Assembly: GCF_964340395.1 (NCBI RefSeq)
Contig: NC_135568.1
Span: 19,429,710-19,493,709, forward strand
Length of the DNA stretch: 64,000 nucleotides
Source: Glandiceps talaboti
Lineage: Eukaryota > Hemichordata > Enteropneusta > Spengelidae
Reading direction: 5' to 3'
Shown here: positions 60,920 through 64,000 of the stretch, piece by piece
Layout of the letters: every line of letters begins with the position of its first letter
How positions within the stretch are numbered: position 1 is the stretch's first letter
Made by a program: the position numbers and the translations under genes
The notes under the pieces: generated by a model
Told to the model about the DNA's origin: nothing
The model's input: the letters and a program-made list of their open reading frames with translations, nothing else
The model's database searches: none

Positions 60920-61254
60920 GATACAGACAGACAGACAGACAAACAGACACTTTGCCATGCCTATAGCACTTCTGAAGATCATCCCCTAATTTGAGGGAAA
61001 AATTTGGTCCCATAGTTTTACCCACATTCCACCAAATAGCCGGTGTGCACATGTTGTACACCAGGGATCAGCGAGCATGTAATCGATTTATCGATTGATT
61101 GATCAATCGATTTATTGATTGATTTGTCATTTGGTTGAATGATTGATTGATTGATTGATTGAAAGAATGATTGATCCAGACAGACAGACAGACAGACAGA
61201 CACTTTGCCAATTTCCTATAGCATTTCTGAACTTTATCAGTTCAGTTGTGCTAA
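60501..61254. repeat. Simple-repeat half of the intronic element
   Basis: Interrupted (CA)n and CAGA runs at 60721-60950, then TTGATTGATCAATCGATT-type repeats and CAGA at 61176-61203. No gene. Confidence 0.85.
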
Positions 61255-61454
61255 AAACAGTTGTCTGGCAGGCAGAGCTATATTAAAAGTTAGTCCTGCA
61301 CCAAGAGCATAATCATGTTTAGTACCTGTAAATCCCTGTAGCTCCACTGATAACATAAAGTAATTGTAATCCAACAATGTTTGCATTAGCCATTATGGTT
61401 AAAAGAGATCTAAAGACAATATAATAATTTGAAATGAATGTTCATTTTTTTCAG

Positions 61455-61521
61455 TGCAACTAACATGAATGAGCACCGTTCTCATTCTCATGCTGTATTC
61501 CTTACATTAGAATGTAGAGAG
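61455..61521 (+). CDS. Kinesin-2 (KIF3B-like), switch I exon
   Basis: Between TTTTTTTCAG and GTAAGT; phase 2 in, phase 0 out. It encodes ATNMNEHRSHSHAVFLTLEC and RE. The kinesin switch I motif NEHSSRSHA reads NEHRSHSHA: the first Ser is Arg and the conserved Arg is His. Those residues coordinate nucleotide and form the switch salt bridge, so hydrolysis is expected to fail. Confidence 0.9.
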
Positions 61522-61917
61522 GTAAGTACTATGTTTTCACTTTAAATTTGTCTTCCTTTTTACAGCCAATTTAACAAATTAAACAATGATAATGTTTACA
61601 TAGATATTGCATGTTGATAGATTAGTAGTATTGGTTTCCAAGTTTACAATGTACTTCACTTGTGGAAGTGTACAGTAAAGTACTTGAAAATTTTAGGACC
61701 TTATCACAGTTGGATACTGATAATAAGCTGTCAATGGTTTGTTCAGTGAATAAACAACTTTATATATAAAGAGTTTTGTGCTTTTCCTAATGACTAAGTC
61801 TTGCTATCTTTTCAGAGATACATGCTCAACAATTTTGTGTTTAAATGAATCCTTGTAAATACCTGCAAATTATAACTATAACAAAACATGTTTAAAGTAG
61901 AATTATCTACAATCGTT

Positions 61918-62200
61918 TTAGTTTTTTAGTCCAAGCCTCCCTTACACCATTGATACATTGAAATAAAATAATTGATTCACATCTTATATCCCAAATGACA
62001 CAAGCAGTGATATGTTGTGTGTACCCATTCTTTCATTGGTTATTGTATCTTAATTTTCAGGGAGAATGTTCGAAAGAAGCAACAAAAGTTAATTTGTCTT
62101 TGGCAGCGTTGGATAACGTTACCTCTGCTCTAGTTGATGGCAAGAATACACATATACCATATCTTGATTCCAAATTGACCAGACTTCTGCAAGATTCTTT
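61918..62200. repeat. Segmental duplication, copy A (partner 63718-64000)
   Basis: Intron flank and exon match 63718 to the window end at a constant offset of 1800 bp. Over 280 bp I count 11 differences: one in 140 intron bases and ten in 140 exon bases. Confidence 0.95.
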
Positions 62201-62281
62201 AGGTGGTAATGCCAAGAAAGTGATGGTAGCTAATATTGGTCCTGCTAGCTACAACTATGATGAATCTCTGACAACATTGAG
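62061..62281 (+). CDS. Kinesin-2 (KIF3B-like), alpha-4 exon, copy A
   Basis: Between TAATTTTCAG and GTATGT; phase 0 in, phase 2 out. It encodes [40 protein letters not shown] and [20 protein letters not shown]. This is the microtubule-binding helix region. The preceding segment that should contain VDLAGSE (switch II, about 30 residues) is absent: the 61521 exon splices in frame directly to GECSKEAT. The family's PYRDSKLT is PYLDSKLT. No exon with the following YANRAKNI is found. Confidence 0.92.
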
Positions 62282-63344
62282 GTATGTGATAGTTTTCTAA
62301 GATTAATCAGTTGGCTTCTCACCTGGCATGAGGAGAGAGAGGTACACTTCAAGTTAGTCTGGAAGCTAATGTGGTCTTTAACTAAATCATGTAAGGCCAA
62401 AGTCTCTTAATCAGCATAATAGGTTCTTCATACACCCTGAACAGTATTGGATCACCCACCTGTTGGTAAACATATTTGTGTCACTGTACATGAAAATACA
62501 GTCCAATGATTCAATCAAATTAATTTTTGGGTCCGCACCATAAAATCAACATCCCCAATGTGATGACAGTTCCAACCTTTTACAGTACCAATTATGGCTA
62601 AAATCAACTTCTTATCAAGATATACAAATTGATACACATTCAAAAAATGTATGCAAATATGCCTAGCAACAAGACCACGCCCATATATAGCAAAAGCCAA
62701 ATGATGACTTATATTGCAATGATAATATCAGGAATGCATACACAAGTGAACAAAAACATTCAAAAATGTATGCAAATATATCTAGCAACATGACCACACC
62801 CATAGCAAGAGCCAAATGATCACGTATATTGCAAAGATAGCAACATGGTTGGATAGGCAACTGGATAGACATTCAGCAAAATGAACACCTATTGTTAGCA
62901 TTGACTCGCATATGGATAAACATTTTTTTTAAAAAAATTGACAGTTGTGCTACAACACCATTGGCGGTATTTTTGTATTTTAAATGGCTCTGATCAATGC
63001 CACTATGGATTTCAGCCATTATATAAATTTTTGGTTTTATATAATATTGTAATTATTTTAACAATTATCAGTGAATATATTGGTATTGATATATAAAAAA
63101 ATGTAATACTTTAATTCCAGGGAGGACAGTTTATACATCGTATAGCAATTAGCCGATATATATTTTGAAAGTTTGCTTGTTTCAGAACTTTTTCCATTTC
63201 TGTATATCTTTAACTAAATGTTGACCATTCAGTATAGCAGGTAGGTCTGTTATGGTAAAGAAAAACATATTATATAGAATTGACTTGGAGGCCGCTGTCA
63301 CATGTATAGTGATGTCTAATAAATGGATATGTGTTTTTTTACAG
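62282..63344. other. Intron with interspersed TAGCAACA repeats
   Basis: Units at 62640-62970 (ATGCAAATATGCCTAGCAAC, AGCAAAAGCCAAATGATGAC, ACAGTTGTGCTACAACACCA) match 51560 and 18640. No further kinesin exon seen. Confidence 0.65.
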
Positions 63345-63429
63345 AGGGTACTGGCATGGTGATATGGCTGTTGAGTTATTTAATGCAGATACTGATAACA
63401 ATTTACAATTACTACCATTTAAACAAGAG
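63345..63429 (+). CDS. KSR/RAF-type kinase N-lobe exon
   Basis: Between TTTTTTTACAG and donor GTGGGT. It enters needing one base (matching the 62281 donor phase) and leaves in phase 0. It encodes GYWHGDMAVELFNADTDNNL then QLLPFKQE. The pattern G-WHG--A--L----DN--QL--FK-E is that of the kinase domain start in KSR and RAF proteins. The catalytic VAIK lysine position is Glu (MAVELF); KSR proteins also lack this Lys, usually with Arg. It could be a stray duplicated exon or part of a chimeric transcript. Only this exon is visible. Confidence 0.65.
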
Positions 63430-63717
63430 GTGGGTGTACATTTGCTATTATTTTGTACATCATCTTGTTTTATTGTTAATATTGGTAACATCTAAGATAT
63501 TGGGATGACCTTTGTCCAGTCAACATTTTATAATGTACATTTTATTGAAGGAATGGTTGGTGGGGGGTGGGGGGGTGGGTGGGTAAGTGCAGTGTTCACA
63601 CACAGCTAATCTGATGCTTCAAGCCCAGTGTAAAAGCTGTTGTTGAGCTCTACTGGTGGAGTGGCTATTATTAGTTATTTTTCCTGCTCAGTGTGACAAG
63701 GGGAAACTTTTAAAGTC
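63430..63717. other. Intron between KSR-like exon and kinesin copy B
   Basis: G-rich stretch (GTTGGTGGGGGGTGGGGGGG) at about 63557; nothing else recognised. Confidence 0.6.
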
Positions 63718-63860
63718 TTAGTTTTTTAGTCCAAGCTTCCCTTACACCATTGATACATTGAAATAAAATAATTGATTCACATCTTATATCCCAAATGACA
63801 CAAGCAGTGATATGTTGTGTGTACCCATTCTTTCATTGGTTATTGTATCTTAATTTTCAG

Positions 63861-64000
63861 GGAGAATGTTCGAAAGAAGCAACGCAAATTAATTTGTCTT
63901 TGGCAGCGTTGGATAATGTTACCTCTGCTCCAGTTGATGGCAAGAGTACACACATTCCATATCGTGATTCCAAATTGACCAGACTTTTGCAAGATTCTTT
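63861..64000 (+). CDS. Kinesin-2 alpha-4 exon, copy B, cut by window end
   Basis: Second copy of the 62061 exon, after an identical TAATTTTCAG. It encodes [20 protein letters not shown] and [20 protein letters not shown]. Against copy A: K to Q, V to I, L to P, N to S, L to R, plus five silent changes. Copy B keeps the family residues at I, S and R (PYRDSKLT) while copy A keeps K and L, so each copy has lost different sites. Both share non-family LDNVT. It runs off the window. Confidence 0.9.

Larger units (their letters stand above)
59293..61255. mobile_element. 2-kb element with TTTAGCACAACTGAACTGAT ends
   Basis: TTTAGCACAACTGAACTGAT at 59293 is mirrored by ATCAGTTCAGTTGTGCTAAA ending at 61255; matches extend a few bases further (AARGTTC). 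Inside are (AC)n tracts at 59589-59641 and 60721-60950, the 33-bp array, GATT repeats at about 61083-61160 and GACA repeats at 61176-61203. It sits in the kinesin intron. Parts (CTATAGGC, AAGTGTCTGTC) also occur at 39797. No transposase is seen and no target duplication fixed. Confidence 0.7.

Noticed and set aside
60646-61061. Cys/Val-rich ORFs
   Set aside because: Translation of (AC)n/(GT)n tracts.

Overview
This is eukaryotic (metazoan) DNA. Coding sequence is split into short exons with GT-AG junctions, introns run to several kb, and the rest is AT-rich DNA full of minisatellites, microsatellites, LINE and Penelope-like fragments and short foldback transposons. The RABL2 and kinesin-2 exons are animal-like. 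Minisatellites that begin exactly at exon-intron boundaries are, as I recall from memory and cannot verify here, a feature described in amphioxus (Branchiostoma), so a cephalochordate is my best guess, with modest confidence.

Layout. 1-5765 is a 38-bp satellite and 6232-7561 a 46-bp minisatellite. 7660-28470 holds the last four coding exons of a + strand RAB-like 2 (RABL2) gene, exons at 7660-7739, 15069-15278, 18019-18102 and 27904-27999. Its introns consist largely of tandem arrays. Three intronic arrays and one 3'UTR array carry, or closely match, the exon's own 3' boundary: the 54-bp array repeats exon end plus splice donor, the 26-bp array starts at the first intron base, a 24-bp array 9 kb downstream copies the donor of the preceding exon, and a 40-bp array repeats the stop codon. 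A broken L1/Tx1-type LINE sits inside the 54-bp array.

28.5-50 kb is transposon-rich with no convincing intact gene: a Penelope-type GIY-YIG fragment, a 5.3-kb foldback element with 1.5-1.6 kb arms, a CR1/L2-type reverse transcriptase C-terminus with an internal stop, and elements whose ends begin GGGA and run into G tracts, flanked by TAA (PIF/Harbinger-like). One of these sits inside one arm of a small foldback whose other arm keeps the empty site. Several palindromic MITE copies lie between 40 and 49 kb.

50.4-64 kb holds a + strand kinesin-2 gene most like KIF3B (exons at 50431, 55826, 57354, 58170, 58851, 61455 and 62061). All junction phases match, but the exon that should carry switch II (DLAGSE) is absent, the P-loop reads GTGKM, the switch I serine/arginine motif is altered, and a segment before helix alpha-1 is missing. 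An in-phase exon resembling a KSR/RAF-type kinase lobe follows at 63345, then a second copy of the last kinesin exon offset by exactly 1800 bp. This is either a decaying kinesin duplicate or a chimeric gene.

RABL2 and kinesin-2 both work in intraflagellar transport. Motifs resembling RFX X-boxes lie in an intron of each gene (three imperfect copies at 11848-11915; four better ones at 52351-52722).
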